Shown here in pieces: positions 8,873-18,400 of a DNA stretch of 64,000 nucleotides. The DNA is from Streptomyces sp. 35G-GA-8 (GTDB taxonomy: Bacteria; Actinomycetota; Actinomycetes; Streptomycetales; Streptomycetaceae), in NCBI RefSeq assembly GCF_023534745.1, contig NZ_JAMHJQ010000013.1:1-64000 (forward strand), read 5' to 3'. The translations under genes were made by a program, and so were the position numbers. The stretch's first letter is position 1; every line of letters begins with the position of its first letter. Below the pieces are notes generated by a model. The model was not told the DNA's origin, did no database searches, and saw nothing but the letters and a program-made list of their open reading frames with translations.

Positions 8873-9055
8873 TCAGGCGGGGCGGCGTGCCTCGTCGACG
8901 AGGAGGACCGGGATGTCGTCCCGTACCGGATAGGCCAGGCCGCAGCTCTCGCCGGTGCAGATCAGCTCGGGGGTCTCGGCCTCGGTGCGGTCGCTGAGCG
9001 GCGCGTGGCAGGCCGGACAGGCGAGGATCTGCAGAAGGCCGGCTTCGAGCGGCAT
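8873..9055 (-). CDS. Trm112 family zinc-ribbon protein
   Basis: A 60-residue small protein of the Trm112/YcaR type. It carries a zinc ribbon formed by 'LACPACHAPL' and 'LICTGESCGLAYPV', followed by the signature 'DIPVLLVDEARR'. In eukaryotes and archaea Trm112 activates several methyltransferases; in bacteria the partner is mostly unknown. It lies between manB and the SIS gene on the same strand, an arrangement conserved in actinobacteria. The open frame extends far upstream antisense to other sequence, but the conserved protein starts at this ATG. Confidence 0.9.
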   Translation of the reverse strand: MPLEAGLLQILACPACHAPLSDRTEAETPELICTGESCGLAYPVRDDIPVLLVDEARRPA

Positions 9056-9203
9056 GGGGATGGGGTCCCTTCGTGCGGGCGGATCGGGCCATGTCAGCGT
9101 ACCGCCGGGCGCTGTCCGGCGGGGACCGCCCGGCGTGCGCCCGGCGCGGTCCGGGACGGGGGAAGCGGACGCGCCCCCACCCCCCACCCCCAAGACGGAG
9201 CCC

Positions 9204-9224
9204 GACGACAGACGACAGACGACA
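9204..9224. repeat. Three tandem copies of GACGACA
   Basis: A short 7-base tandem repeat in the gap between manB and the Trm112-like gene. No function is inferred. Confidence 0.5.
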
Positions 9225-9294
9225 GAAGTCCAACGCCTGAGGACGCGCCGACGGGGACTGACCGCTGAGAACACACGGTCGGGCGGGCGGCGGC

Positions 9295-10659
9295 CTACGC
9301 GCGGATCAGCGCCAGCGCCTCGTCCCTCACGCGCTCCATCGTCGCCTCGTCGCGCGCCTCGACGTTCAGACGCAGCAGCGGCTCCGTGTTGGAGGCGCGG
9401 AGGTTGAACCACCAGTCCGCCGCCGTCACCGTCAGCCCGTCGAGTTCGTCGAACGTGACGCCCTCGCGGGAGGCGAAGGCCGCGCGTACCGCCGCCGTAC
9501 GGGCCGTCTGGTCGTCGACCGTGGAGTTGATCTCGCCGGAGCCCGCGTAACGGTCGTACGAGGCGACCAGTTCGGACAGCGGTCCCTGCTGGCCGCCGAG
9601 CGCCGCCAGGACATGGAGCGCGGCGAGCATGCCCGTGTCGGCGTTCCAGAAGTCGCGGAAGTAGTAGTGCGCGGAGTGCTCGCCCCCGAAGACCGCTCCC
9701 CTGGCGGCCATCTCCTGCTTGATGAAGGAGTGTCCGACGCGGGTGCGCACGGGCGTGCCGCCGTGTTCCCTGACGACCTCGGGGACCGACGAGGAGGTGA
9801 TCAGGTTGTGGATGATCGTGCCGCCGGGGTACTTGGCCAGCTCGCGCGCCGCGACCAGGGCGGTGATCGCCGAAGGGGAGACGCCGTGGCCCCGCTCGTC
9901 GACGACGAAGCAGCGGTCGGCGTCGCCGTCGAAGGCGAGCCCCAGGTCGGCGCCCTCGGCCAGGACACGGGCCTGGAGGTCCACGATGTTCTTCGGGTCC
10001 AGCGGGTTGGCCTCGTGGTTCGGGAACGTGCCGTCCAGCTCGAAGTACATCGGCACCACATCGAGCGGCAGATCCGCGAAGACCGTCGGGACGGTGTGCC
10101 CGCCCATGCCGTTGCCCGCGTCCACGACGACCTTCAGCGGGCGGATCGCCGAGACATCGACCAGGGACAGCAGATACGCGGCGTAGTCGGTGAGGGTGTC
10201 CCGCTGCCCGAGGTGTCCTGGCTTGGTGACCGAGGCCGGGGCGCCGTCCGTCAGCCAGCGCTCGACCAGCGCGCGGATCTCCGCGAGCCCCGTGTCCTGG
10301 CCTACGGGCGCCGCGCCGGCCCGGCACATCTTGATGCCGTTGTACTGGGCGGGGTTGTGCGAGGCCGTGAACATCGCGCCCGGCAGGTCCATGTCCCCCG
10401 ACGCGTAGTACAGCTGGTCGGTGGAGCACAGCCCGATGATCGTGGCGTCGGCTCCGCGCGAGACGGCGCCCCGGGCGAAGCTCGACGCCAGACCGGGCGA
10501 GGAGGGCCGCATGTCATGGCCGATCACGATCGCCTCGGCGCCGGTGACCTCGACGAAGGCGGCGCCGAAGAGTTCCGCGAGACGGTCGTCCAGTTGATCC
10601 GGGTACACCCCTCGCACGTCGTACGCCTTCACGAGCTGCGACAAATCGGCCACGGCCAA
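9295..10659 (-). CDS. manB: Phosphomannomutase/phosphoglucomutase
   Basis: A 454-residue alpha-D-phosphohexomutase interconverting mannose 6-phosphate and mannose 1-phosphate. The phosphoserine loop is seen in 'TASHNPAQYNGIK', the metal-binding loop in 'LAFDGDADRCFVVDERG', the sugar-binding loop in 'GGEHSAHYYFRDFW' and the phosphate-binding C-terminal domain in 'RASNTEPLLRLNVEA'. GTG start with GGAGG eight bases upstream. It feeds the nucleotidyltransferase at 24881-25963 to make GDP-mannose. It heads the minus-strand group manB / Trm112-like / SIS / manA. Confidence 0.95.
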   Translation of the reverse strand: MAVADLSQLVKAYDVRGVYPDQLDDRLAELFGAAFVEVTGAEAIVIGHDMRPSSPGLASSFARGAVSRGADATIIGLCSTDQLYYASGDMDLPGAMFTASHNPAQYNGIKMCRAGAAPVGQDTGLAEIRALVERWLTDGAPASVTKPGHLGQRDTLTDYAAYLLSLVDVSAIRPLKVVVDAGNGMGGHTVPTVFADLPLDVVPMYFELDGTFPNHEANPLDPKNIVDLQARVLAEGADLGLAFDGDADRCFVVDERGHGVSPSAITALVAARELAKYPGGTIIHNLITSSSVPEVVREHGGTPVRTRVGHSFIKQEMAARGAVFGGEHSAHYYFRDFWNADTGMLAALHVLAALGGQQGPLSELVASYDRYAGSGEINSTVDDQTARTAAVRAAFASREGVTFDELDGLTVTAADWWFNLRASNTEPLLRLNVEARDEATMERVRDEALALIRA

Positions 10660-10850
10660 CGCCTCCAGAAGTTCCTGTCACCGCGGTCAGCGGGGCCCGC
10701 CGCGATCCGCTGCGGTTCGGTTCAAACTACCCGTCGGCGACCCGTCGGCGGTCCGGCGGACAGCCGTAAGTCCCTAAACCTCGGCGACAAACCTCGGCGA
10801 CGCGCCCAAGGACCTCAGGTCCCCAAAGACCCCAAGGCCCTCAGCGCATC

Positions 10851-10882
10851 AGCACCTCAGCACCTCAGCACCTCAGCACCTC
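10851..10882. repeat. Four tandem copies of the octamer AGCACCTC
   Basis: A perfect 8-base array that ends inside the stop codon of the lactate permease gene. It lies in a low-quality spacer between manB and the permease that also contains a near repeat of CCTCGGCGAC around 10780-10803. Confidence 0.8.
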
Positions 10883-12497
10883 AAGGAAGCATCCACCCCA
10901 GCACCGCCGTGCTCTGCCCCAACACGATGAGACACATCACCAGCAACAGCACCAGGCTCCAGGGCAGTACCTTGCGCAGCAGATCCCCTTCCTTGCCCGC
11001 CAGTCCGACCGCCGCGCACGCGATCGTCAGGTTCTGTGGCGAGATCATCTTGCCGAGCACTCCCCCGGAGCTGTTCGCCGCGGCCAGCAGTTCGGGCGAC
11101 AGGCCGGACTGCGCCGCCGCCGTCACCTGGAGCGCGCCGAAGAGGGCGTTGGCCGACGTGTCCGAGCCCGAGACCGCGACGCCGAACCACCCCAGGATCG
11201 GCGAGAGGAACGCGAGTCCCGCGCCCGCCGCGGCGACGAAGTGGCCGATGGTGCCCGCCTGTCCGGAGAGATTCATGACATACGCGAGGGCCAGTACGGA
11301 GGTGACGGTGAGGATCGCGTACCGCAGTTCGTACACGGTCGCGGCCCACTCCCGCGCCGCGTCCCCCGCGCGTACGCCGAGAACGACGGCCGTGAAGAGT
11401 CCGGCGAGCAGTACGAGCGTGCCCCCGGTCGCGACGAGGGGCAGGGAGAAGAGATTGGCGCCCACGCGGTTCCCGTCCGGGTCCGCGGCATCGAGGAACG
11501 GCCAGTCGAACACCCTCGTCGCCTTGGCCAGCGCCTCCTTGACCGGCGGGATCTGGGCGACGGAGAAGACCACCACGATCAGTGCGTACGGAGCGTAGGC
11601 GCGCAGCACTTCGGGACGCGGGTCCTCGCGGTCCAGGTCCTCGCTCCGTACGCCCGTGAGCACCGCGGCGCGCACCGGCTCCGCCGCGGGCCTGCGGGCC
11701 GAGGGCACGGCCACCAGCGCCGCCGCTCCGGCCAGCGCGGCGCCGATGTCGGCGAGTTGGGCGGAGACGTAGTTGGCGGCGGCGAACTGCGCGACGGCGA
11801 AGGCGACTCCGCACGCCAGCGCGGGCAACCAGGTCTCGCGCAGCCCCCGTCGGCCGTCGACGAGCCAGACCAGTACGAGCGGTACGACGAGCGCGAGCAG
11901 CGGGGTCTGCCGGCCGACGACCGAGGCGACGGTGTCCAGCGGCAGATCGGTGACCTGCGCGAGCGTCACCACGGGGGTGCCCATCGCGCCGAACGCCACG
12001 GGCGCGGTGTTGGCGACGAGCGAGACGACGGCGGCCTTGACCGGCGAGAAGCCGAGCGCCACCAGCATCACCGAACAGATGGCCACCGGCGCCCCGAAGC
12101 CCGCGAGCGCTTCGAGCAGCGCGCCGAAGCAGAAGGCGATGACCAGTGCCTGGATACGGGGGTCGTCGGAGAGACGCCCGAAGGACCGCCGCAGGATGTC
12201 GAAGTGCTGCGTACGGACCGTCATCCGGTACACCCAGAGGGCGTTGACGACGATCCACATGATCGGGAAGAGCCCGAAGAGCGCTCCCTGGGCACCGGCC
12301 GAGAGGGTCTGGCCGAGGGGCATGCCGAAGACGAGCCAGCCCACCAGCACGGCGACGGCGAGACCGATGACCCCCGCGCGGTGGGCTTTCATGCGGAGGG
12401 CACCGAGCAGGATCAGTACGGTGGCCAGCGGCAGGGCGGCGACGAGGGCGGAGAGGGCGAGCGAGTCGGCGACGGGTTCCAGTTGCTGTACGTACAC
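10881..12497 (-). CDS. L-lactate permease family transporter
   Basis: A 538-residue transporter of the LctP/LldP family with about 12-14 membrane segments. Family signatures include 'AFCFGALLEALAGFGAPVAI', 'NTAPVAFGAMGTPV', 'GWFGVAVSGSDTSANALFG' and 'GVLGKMISPQNLTIACAA'. It probably imports lactate or glycolate by proton symport. The GTG at 12497 has GGAGGA six bases upstream; the in-frame ATG at 12563 has no comparable ribosome site. It is convergent with nothing nearby and appears to be transcribed alone. Confidence 0.9.
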   Translation of the reverse strand: MYVQQLEPVADSLALSALVAALPLATVLILLGALRMKAHRAGVIGLAVAVLVGWLVFGMPLGQTLSAGAQGALFGLFPIMWIVVNALWVYRMTVRTQHFDILRRSFGRLSDDPRIQALVIAFCFGALLEALAGFGAPVAICSVMLVALGFSPVKAAVVSLVANTAPVAFGAMGTPVVTLAQVTDLPLDTVASVVGRQTPLLALVVPLVLVWLVDGRRGLRETWLPALACGVAFAVAQFAAANYVSAQLADIGAALAGAAALVAVPSARRPAAEPVRAAVLTGVRSEDLDREDPRPEVLRAYAPYALIVVVFSVAQIPPVKEALAKATRVFDWPFLDAADPDGNRVGANLFSLPLVATGGTLVLLAGLFTAVVLGVRAGDAAREWAATVYELRYAILTVTSVLALAYVMNLSGQAGTIGHFVAAAGAGLAFLSPILGWFGVAVSGSDTSANALFGALQVTAAAQSGLSPELLAAANSSGGVLGKMISPQNLTIACAAVGLAGKEGDLLRKVLPWSLVLLLVMCLIVLGQSTAVLGWMLP

Positions 12498-12665
12498 GAC
12501 AGTCCTCCGGATTCCGCGATACGGAAACTGATCTCTCACCAGTGGACGAATGTTCGTGTCCATGCCAAGGGGAGGTCAATGGTCCGTACAGGATCTGTAC
12601 CGGAAAAGATGTCGATGAGGCGACGAGCCCGGGATTCAGGACTCAGGGCCCGGAATCCAGCGTGC

Positions 12666-13091
12666 TCAGGGTTCAGGAGAGCGCAGCACCCGCAGATGCC
12701 CCCGGCGCCCGCCCTCGCCCGGATCCGCCCCGCGCGCGCCGTTGCCACCGCCCCCCGCCGCGCGCTCCTGCGGGCGTGCCGCTTCGCGTACGGCGTTCGC
12801 GAGCGCTTCCAGATCGTCACCGCTGGGGCGCGCCGGGGCCGAGCCGTCCGTCAGGCGGACGACCTCCCAGCCACGCGGAGCGGTCAGCCGCTCACTGTGT
12901 TCCGCACACAGGTCGTAGCAATGGGGCTCGGCGTAGGTGGCGAGCGGGCCGAGGACCGCGGTCGAATCGGCATAGACGTACGTCAGTGTCGCGACAGCAG
13001 GGCGGCCGCACGCGGTGCGCGAACAGCGACGTACAGGGCTCACGATGTTGGACGGTACCGCACTCTTGAGCGGGCCGCGACGACTCTCCAC
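12666..13091 (-). CDS. DUF3499 family protein
   Basis: A 141-residue actinobacterial protein. The conserved core 'RRCSRTACGRPAVATLTYVY' plus 'HCYDLCAEHSERLTAPRGWEV' gives two Cys pairs arranged like a small zinc-binding domain. A Gly/Arg-rich tail after about residue 105 is probably disordered. Function unknown. GTG start with GGGGGAG eight bases upstream; a longer ATG start at 13127 is possible. It is divergent from the metallopeptidase-like gene, an arrangement kept in many actinobacteria beside manB and whiB. Confidence 0.85.
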   Translation of the reverse strand: MESRRGPLKSAVPSNIVSPVRRCSRTACGRPAVATLTYVYADSTAVLGPLATYAEPHCYDLCAEHSERLTAPRGWEVVRLTDGSAPARPSGDDLEALANAVREAARPQERAAGGGGNGARGADPGEGGRRGHLRVLRSPEP

Positions 13092-13363
13092 CAGGTCACT
13101 CCCCCGTGTCGCGGCGTGATATCCCACTCAACTTGGCCGGAAGTAACTGCCCTGACCTGCATGGAAAGAGGAGTGACCACATAGCGACACTCCGTTACAC
13201 GGTCACGACTTGGGGCAAAAGCCGTCAATGACGGCGAGGGCGCTGATCGCGGGGACGCCTGGAATCGAGCGCAAGCTTGGCCGGAATGCTCAATATGCGA
13301 CATGCCGTACGAGGCGGGCGGCAGCCGCGATATCGGCGGCGCGGGGAGGGCTACCCTGCGTCA

Positions 13364-13795
13364 GTGATGGACAGTCCTGTACCGCCCCGCCCGACCGAAC
13401 CACGGCCGCGCCGCCGCGACCGTCACGGCCGCGGTATGCGTGGGCCCGTCGCCCCGCCCCAGGTGCCGCTCTCGACCAGCCGCTCCGAGTCCTTCCGCGA
13501 TCTCGTGCGGGACTCGGTGGACCGGCTGGAGCGGCGCTGGCCCCAGCTGGCCGAGGTGGATTTCCTGGTCATGGAGGTGCCGACCCCGCAGGACGACACC
13601 GTGCCGCTCGGCAGTTCGGTCCCGGCGGGGAAGGACCACCCGGCGCGGATCCTGATCTACCGGCGGCCCGTGGAGATCCGTACCAAGAACCGCGACGACC
13701 GCGCGCTGCTGGTGCACGAGGTCGTGGTCGAGCAGGTCGCGGAACTGCTGGGGCTGGCGCCCGAGTCCGTCGATCCCCGGTACGGACAGGAGTGA
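13364..13795 (+). CDS. Metallopeptidase-family protein with degenerate zinc motif
   Basis: A 143-residue protein of the actinobacterial minimal zincin-like family. An N-terminal basic stretch precedes 'VPLSTSRSESFRDLVRDSVDRL'. The place of HExxH is taken by 'LLVHEVVVEQVAELLG', which keeps His-Glu but lacks the second His. I infer an inactive or altered metal site. TACCCT (13352-13357) ends six bases before the GTG at 13364, and there is no Shine-Dalgarno at proper distance, suggesting a leaderless transcript; the ATG at 13367 is the other candidate start. A strong hairpin follows the stop. Confidence 0.8.
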   Translation: MMDSPVPPRPTEPRPRRRDRHGRGMRGPVAPPQVPLSTSRSESFRDLVRDSVDRLERRWPQLAEVDFLVMEVPTPQDDTVPLGSSVPAGKDHPARILIYRRPVEIRTKNRDDRALLVHEVVVEQVAELLGLAPESVDPRYGQE

Positions 13796-13827
13796 GGGCG
13801 GGCCCGGACGCCACCGGGCCCGCCCTC
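13794..13827 (+). terminator. Strong hairpin terminator after the metallopeptidase gene
   Basis: GAGGGCGGGCCCGG (13794-13807) pairs perfectly with CCGGGCCCGCCCTC (13814-13827) across the six-base loop ACGCCA. It overlaps the stop codon. It lies between convergent genes and may serve both. Confidence 0.85.
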
Positions 13828-13907
13828 GGACCACACCATCGGGTCCGCCCCCGGACCACACGGCCGGGCACCGCCCTCGGGCGGACCACCTGCTCGGAAA
13901 AGACTTT

Positions 13908-15467
13908 CTAGCTGCCGTCGTCCAGGATCGACAGGTCTTCCCTGGCCTTCGGTACGGACACGGTCCCCCGGTCGTCCGGCAGCGTCTGGACCGTGAACAT
14001 CGGGACATCGTCCTCGGGCAGCGCCAGCGTGCGCGCCGCGTGGACCGGACCGCCGCCCGGCTCCGGCTCGACCGTCAGCGCGTACGAGCCCTTCAGCCCG
14101 CCGGGCACCGGCGGCGTGACCGCCAGGGTCGTACCGCCCTTGACCGTGTACATCTTCTCCGCCGGCTCGCCGCCCCCGGTGCCCGCCGAGGCCGTGACCT
14201 TAACCTTCGCCGTCGCGCCCGGCGCGGTCAACGAGAGCGTCGAGCCCTTGGCCCGGTTGTCGGCGACGGTCGACCGCGACGCGATCGCCGCGGTCGCCGG
14301 GATGAACGCGATCTCCCGCTTCTCGCCCTTGCCGCGCACCACACGCAGCGCCGCGACGACCGGGGCCGGGCGCCCGCCCTCCGCCGGGGAGAGGATCAGC
14401 GAACCCGCCTGGCCCTTGGTGATGTCCGCCAGTTCGAGGCTCGCCGTCATCTGCGACTTGACGTGCAGGCTCTCATTGCCCGCCGGGGTGATCGTGCTCT
14501 CGGCGCCCGCCAGTTGCACCTTCAGATCGGCGTCGTCGGAGCCCGTCGAGAACGCCACTAGCCGTACGTCCGTGGCGTCCGCCGGGATTCCGGGCAGCAC
14601 CAGCCGGGCCGCCGGATCCGCGGCGGCGGCCAGCCAGTCGCTGCCCCCGGCGGAGTCCGCGACGCGCACCGCCGCGCCCACCCGGCCGGAGCGGGTGGTG
14701 ACATGGACGGTCACATCGGTCTCGGCCGCGGTGGTGAGGGTGGAGAGCAGCACCGGCACGCTGGACCTGGCGGGCACCGGAATGCCCTCGCCCACCTCCG
14801 ACTTGACCGCGCCGTCCTTCCCGTACAGCTCGATGTCGGCGACGGCCGCGGTGTCGTCGGGGTTGGTGAGATGGACGTAGTCCTGCCGCGACCTCTCGGT
14901 GCTCGCGCCGGGGAACCAGAAGTCCGTGTCCGGGGCCGTGCAGCTCAGGCCGAGCACTCCGCGCGCGTCGCCGACGCCGACCGTGGTGGTCTGCTGGGTG
15001 GTCCAGCCGGGCGCGAACCGGCCGGTGGCCATGCCGACGAGAGCGGGTGCCTCGGCGCCGCTCGCCTCCACGGAAACGGGTTTGCCGGGCTCCTTCAGGC
15101 TGAGGAACGGCTTGCCCTTCGCCGGGTCCTTCGTCCCGCCCGCCGCGTCCGTCCCGTCCTTCGCCTTGTCGTCGGAGGCACCCGTGTCGGCGCCGTCGAC
15201 CAAGGTGACGACGGACTCCGCCAGTTCGGCCGAGCCGGCCGAACCACTGTCCGCCGTGCCCGCCGGTGTGATGGAGGTGTACGTCGTCTCCGCGACGTCC
15301 GAGACGCTCGGCGCGGGACAGAGCTGGCTGGTGCGCTCCACGGGCAGCCGGGCCGGGGTCCCGTCGGCGGCCGTGCCGCCCGCTTCGGGCGCGGTCAGGG
15401 CGGCGAAGCCGGTGACGGCGGCGAGGGCGGTGGCGGCCGCGATCAGGGAGAGGGTCGTACGGTTCAC
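13908..15467 (-). CDS. DUF5719 family exported protein
   Basis: A 519-residue protein with an N-terminal signal or anchor (MNRTTLSLIAAATALAAVTG) and a long extracellular region of beta-type repeats, which is the DUF5719 family pattern. The Ser/Ala/Asp-rich linker near residues 60-120 is probably flexible. Function unknown. Its start overlaps the stop of the large glycosyltransferase by four bases (ATGA), so the two are translationally coupled, and the protein probably works with the glycosyltransferase at the membrane surface. The same pair occurs beside whiB in other actinobacteria. Confidence 0.88.
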   Translation of the reverse strand: MNRTTLSLIAAATALAAVTGFAALTAPEAGGTAADGTPARLPVERTSQLCPAPSVSDVAETTYTSITPAGTADSGSAGSAELAESVVTLVDGADTGASDDKAKDGTDAAGGTKDPAKGKPFLSLKEPGKPVSVEASGAEAPALVGMATGRFAPGWTTQQTTTVGVGDARGVLGLSCTAPDTDFWFPGASTERSRQDYVHLTNPDDTAAVADIELYGKDGAVKSEVGEGIPVPARSSVPVLLSTLTTAAETDVTVHVTTRSGRVGAAVRVADSAGGSDWLAAAADPAARLVLPGIPADATDVRLVAFSTGSDDADLKVQLAGAESTITPAGNESLHVKSQMTASLELADITKGQAGSLILSPAEGGRPAPVVAALRVVRGKGEKREIAFIPATAAIASRSTVADNRAKGSTLSLTAPGATAKVKVTASAGTGGGEPAEKMYTVKGGTTLAVTPPVPGGLKGSYALTVEPEPGGGPVHAARTLALPEDDVPMFTVQTLPDDRGTVSVPKAREDLSILDDGS

Positions 15468-18400
15468 TGGTTACTGCTCCCGTCGGGGCGCTGGCGCTGT
15501 TCGTTCTCCGTGCCGTCGGCGTAGGGCCGCTGGGGCCCGGGGGGCTGCTGGGACTGCTGGGGCTGCTGCCCGTAGCCGTACGGGTCGTACTGGCCTTCCC
15601 CCTGGAACTGGCCGTCCCCCTGGAACTGACCTGCGGGGTACTGCCCGCCCTGGTACTGCCCCTCCTGATACTGGCCCGCTGGGTACTGGCCCTCCTGGTA
15701 CGGGTCCGCCGGGTACTGCTGATACGGCTGCTGGTACTGGCCCTCGCCATACTGCTCGCCGTACTGCCGTTCGTTCGGGTACTGGGCCTGCGTGTACCCT
15801 GCGCCCGCATAGGTGCCGGCGTCCCACTCGCCGTACGCGGCCTGCTCAGGCACCGTCCCGTAGGCCGACTCCCGCTCCCCCTGGTCGGCTTGGCCCGGCC
15901 CGCTGCCGTACGGCTCCTCAAAGGGCGCCCCGGGTGCGGCGGGCGCCGGCGGGACGGCCGGCTGCCGCGCGGTCGCGTACTCCCCCGTCTCACCTCTCTC
16001 GCTCGCCCCCGCACCCGCACCCGCCGGATCGGGCTCCGGGCCCGGTCCGTCCGCCTGGGCCTCCGCCTCCGCCGCCGCGCGCAGCCTGCGCGCGCGCCGG
16101 CCGTCGCCCGCCAACGCCTGCGTCGGGATCTCGATGTCCTCGTCGGGCAGATCGTCATCGATCTCCCGGCGACGCCCCGGCAGGGCGAGCACCAGCAGGA
16201 CGACGGCGAGCGCGCCCTGCGCCCAGATCCACGCGGTGTGCGTGATCGGGTCCTCGTAGGTGAGGTCGAGACGGCCGCCCTCGGCGGGCAGTTCGAAGCC
16301 CTGGGCCCAGTCGTCGACGGTCTTCTTCGTCAGCACCTTGCCGTCGAGCGTGGCCTGCCAGCCCTCGGCGGCCCGGTCGGCGATCCGCAGCACCCGTCCG
16401 GAAGCGCCGGCCGGGATCTTCGTGTGTGCCTCGACCGGCTCGGACGCCACGGCCAGCGGCTCGCCCTCGCCCTTGCCGTCGACGATCGTGGCCCGCGAGA
16501 TCTGCCGGTCGACGCGCCACAGCGCGCTGCCGTCCAGCTGGCTCAGCCGGGTCAGCCCCGGGGTGGCGTCCAGCACCCGGCTGGTCTGCCGCGGCACACC
16601 GTCCCGTACGAGTACGTAGCGGATCGCGAAGCCGCTGAGCTGGTCGGTCTGGTCGGCGCCGGAGCCCGCGACCAGATTGGCGACGACCTTGTCGAGCCGG
16701 GGATCGCCGCCGCCCGACGCGGTCAGCTCGGCGTCGCCGAGCCGCCCGCCCGAGCCGCGCACCAGCGAGTACGAGACCTCGGCCGCCGACGTACCGCCGA
16801 GGACGAGCGTGCGCGGCTGGTCGCGGGTGATGCTCTCCTCCGCGACGAACGCGGGGACCTGCACCGGGTCGCGGCGCTCCAGCGGTCCGGACGCGCCGCT
16901 GATCATCCAGCCGAAGGCGGCCAGCAGCGGTGCGAGGCCCGCCGCGACGGCGATGAGTACGGCGACCGGCTGACGCCAGCCGAAGCTCTCCGCGGCGACC
17001 CGCTCCCGTGCGCCGTCCGCGCCGAGCACGGCCGCCGCGATCAGCGCGAGTCCGTAGAGCAGCGTGGCGGGTCCGGCCCAGCCGGAGTTGTTGGTGAGTA
17101 CGGCGAAGACCAGCGCGAGGATCGCGACGACCCAGGCCGAGCGGATCGCGAACTGCCGCTCACCGCGCAGCAGCGCCGCCAGCGCGGCGAGCACGATCCC
17201 GATCAGCAGGATGCCGCCCGCGGCCTTGGGACCGCCGGGGCTGATGCCGAGCAGATCGAGCGCGGAGGCCGTTCCCGTACCGAACTCCAGTCCCGCCTCC
17301 TGGAAGAAGGCGGACGGCGAGGTGAGCAGCGAGAGCGACCAGGGCGCGAGCAGCAGCAGTGGTGTGCCGAGCCCGGCGAGCACCCGCGGCCCGTACGCGG
17401 CGAGGTCGTCGCGGCGCAGCGCCAGGACACCGAGGCCGAGCAGCAGCGCCACCGGCCATACGACCGGGGTGAAGGCCATCGCGAACGTCAGCAGGAAGGC
17501 GTACGCCCAGGTGGCTCGCCAGCTGCCGCGGCTCTCCCCGCTCGCGACGCCGCCCGCCCCGCCGCGCATCCCGTAGGCGGCGACGGCGGACCGGGCGATC
17601 AGCGGCAGCAGGATGGCGAGTACGGCCGTACCGAGCCGTCCGGTGGCCAGCGCGCCGGTCGCGGCGGGCAGGAAGGCGTACGCGATGCTCGCCCAGGCGC
17701 GCAGCAGCCGCGATTCGACCAGCGGCCGTGAGGCGAAGTAGGCGGTGACTCCGGCCAGCGGGACGGAGCAGACGAGCAGGAGGGTCAGCGCGAAGCCGGT
17801 GGAGCCGAGGAACAGCGCGGAGAGTGCGGCGAGTACGGCGAGATAGGGGGGCGCGGTCTCGGTGACGCCCGTACCGACGGGATGCCAGCCGTCGGCGTAG
17901 CGCGACCAGAGCTCGCCGACATCGGCGGGCGCGGGCAGCAGCGCCCCGCCCGCGAGCGCGCCGCCGCCGAAGAGTCCGCGGCAGGCGATGAGCGAGACGA
18001 GCAGCAGGATCCCGAAGAGGACGGGGCCGGGCTTGTGCGCGAGCTTCTTGAGCCGGGCGAACTGCTCGATCTCCATGAAGTCGGCTTCGTCACCGCCGGG
18101 CCCCGACTCGACGGCGCCGTGCCGCGAGCCGCCCGCGTCGGCGTCCGAGTCGCCGCCGAGGCTGCCGGCGATCTGTTCGACGGTGGCCCTGATCGTGGCG
18201 CCGGGCGGCGGGAAGAGCGGGCGCAGCTCGGCCGCTTCGACGACGCCCTTGCCGCGCCGGCGCCGCGCGCTGATGATCCGGCCGGGCCGCAGCAGGGTGC
18301 CGAAGAGCCCCATCACCTCGTCGACGGCCTGGCCGGGCACCTTGCCCACGAGATAGGCGAGGGTGCGCAGCAGGGTGCCGAGGACAAGACGGAGCAGTAC

